This document shows positions 62,877 through 64,000 of a stretch of DNA of 64,000 bases, piece by piece. A program made the translations under genes and the position numbers. Origin of the DNA: CAVSWT01 sp963782985. GTDB lineage: Bacteria; Bacteroidota; Ignavibacteria; Ignavibacteriales; Ignavibacteriaceae. The notes below the pieces were generated by a model. It made no database searches and was not told the origin of the DNA. It worked only from the letters and a program-made list of their open reading frames with translations. The DNA lies in contig CAWALU010000003.1 in NCBI GenBank assembly GCA_963782985.1, forward strand, positions 248,001 through 312,000. The letters run 5' to 3'. Each line of letters opens with the position of its first letter. The first letter of the stretch is position 1.

Positions 62877-63193
62877 TTTAATCTCTAAAAATGTTTTTAC
62901 AATATTCGCTTTACTTTTCCACTCTCCTGACCTTGAATAATAGTTATAATCTATGTAGATAAAATTTAATCTCTGCAAAGGGATTATATTTTCCATTTAT
63001 TTAGCTCGCAAACTGCTGCTTAATTAAAAGATAAAATTATGTAATAAAATGGGGTTCTAAAAAATCTTATTAAAGTTTAATCAGCAATTAATATGTCATA
63101 TATTTTTTTGCCGAAATTTGGTGGACCTTTATTTGGGAGTGATTAAGCGAAGCTGTGCCTGAGATGCTAACCATATAATAAAATTGTATTCAA

Positions 63194-64000
63194 ATGAATA
63201 TAAAAATATTTATTACAAAAATATCTGATCCGTCTTACACCCAAGAATTGGATTTTAAAAAATTTCCAATAGCTATCGGAAGAGACGAAAAAAACGACGT
63301 TATTCTTCACGACCCTTTCAAAACGCTATTCAAACCGGGGATAAAATTAAAATAGGCGAATTTGAATTATCAATTCAGGCAAAAAAAATGTGGCGCTTAA
63401 AATATCTAGCAACGCTATTAAAAATCTGGATTCGGTAATCTTATTGGGTGCTGCAATATCATCTATCAAAGTTAATTTACCTGATTCAACTAATATTGGA
63501 CAGAATATAAATTTAATTGTTACCCCGCCTTCCGGCTTTATATTTACGCTTACTAAATTTTTCTATAGAAAATCTGGCGATATTAATTATCAGCAGGCAA
63601 ATCTCATTTTGTCAGGCGGCTTGTATATAGCGGATATTCCAGCGTCATTTTCCACAATAAGCGGTATCCAATCTTATATTATTTTTTCTGATGGTGAAAG
63701 CACCATTACATATCCAACTAATGACCCCATAAATAATCCCGCGTCAATAGAGGTGGAAATATCGCAGATTAATTATCCGTTAGATATGGGTAAGTCAGTT
63801 TATAAAATGATATCAATCCCATTATAAGTTTCAGCGCCTTCCATAGATTCTATTTTTGCTGATGATTATGGGTTATACGATAATAAAATCTGGCGCCTAT
63901 TTAATTGAGATAGTCAGGAAACCAATACAATGAATACCCTAATATTAAAATGGAATTACTCCGGGGAAAGTCTACTGGTTAATTAACAAAGATGGGAACT
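63194..64000 (+). pseudogene. Decayed FHA-domain surface-type protein gene (3' end outside window)
   Basis: ATG at 63194 opens MNIKIFITKISDPSY and an FHA-type strand pair (IAIGRDEKNDVILHDPF), then stops at 63352. In another frame, QTGDKIKIGEFELSIQ (from 63328) is the end of an FHA domain, so about 40 residues of its core are missing plus a frameshift. A third frame (63390-63827) reads on in a long beta-rich protein (SSNAIKNLDSVILLGAAISSI ... YKMISIPL). Beyond it, WRLFN then TGA, YNEYPNIK and, in another frame, PGKVYWLINKDGN are pieces of the C-terminal pattern (WRLF...Y.EYPNI...PGK.YWLI) common in secreted proteins of this phylum. Several frame changes and a stop indicate real decay. Confidence 0.75.

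Noticed and set aside
1..64000. tRNA, rRNA or CRISPR features
   Set aside because: I read the intergenic stretches and found no tRNA arms with GTTCRA-type T loops, no rRNA, and no spaced direct repeats of CRISPR type. Covariance-model scans could still find a small RNA.

Overview
The window is low-GC bacterial chromosome. It looks like a member of the Bacteroidota/Ignavibacteriota/Chlorobiota group and fits Ignavibacteria (Melioribacter-like) best. Reasons: AT-rich genes with many lipoproteins, PD40 and FN3 proteins and outer-membrane barrels; weak ribosome binding sites; a promoter of the Bacteroidota type (TTTG-N19-TAnnTTTG) in front of the his operon; and intergenic hairpin repeats of the kind seen in that group. 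This placement is inference; no marker gene such as 16S rRNA is present.

Layout. 1-4504 (minus): a chaperone operon transcribed J-protein, htpG, clpB (clpB runs off the left edge). 4830-9817 (plus): mnmE, mnmG, rsmG, murQ, with two parS-like sites on either side of the mnmE/mnmG junction, which suggests an origin-proximal location although parAB is not here. 9928-14150: PAP2 phosphatase and mfd. 14340-26272: mixed single genes (msrB, esterase, NmrA-like and BaiN-like oxidoreductases, beta-propeller lactonase, outer-membrane protein, TMEM175-type channel, small proteins, PD40 protein) plus an arylamine N-acetyltransferase relic. 26277-31125 (minus): recN, Nudix hydrolase, DUF1232 protein, S9 peptidase. 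31276-37863 (plus): two methyltransferases, then surface lipoproteins and outer-membrane proteins. 38758-40218: a tripartite hipB-hipS-hipT toxin-antitoxin operon preceded by three evenly spaced operator-like palindromes. 40963-42650 (minus): proS. 42651-45400: a small accessory island (serine hydrolase, DUF1801, decayed acetyltransferases) whose right end is a second, diverged copy of the proS 5-prime end and promoter. 45603-46297: HEPN/MNT pair. 46315-50807 (minus): LapA-like protein and an ion-transport operon (SLC13-type permease, MscS channel, CPA1 antiporter). 51284-55565: a MacAB-like ABC exporter. 55628-62818: the complete histidine operon hisG-D-C-B-H-A-F-IE with a His-codon leader peptide and attenuator. 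63194-64000: a decayed FHA-domain gene.

The strongest non-obvious signal is the his leader at 55628-55792. It has a promoter almost touching a 25-codon leader ORF with five His codons in seven, a mutually exclusive antiterminator, and an intrinsic terminator. Other points to revisit are the parS pair, the HipBST operators, the proS duplication, a vestigial phosphatase domain on HisB, and three single-nucleotide frameshifts (lactonase, recN, proS). Those three look more like sequence errors than real decay, in contrast to four genuinely decayed genes (15508-15916, 44221-44504, 45129-45446, 63194-64000).
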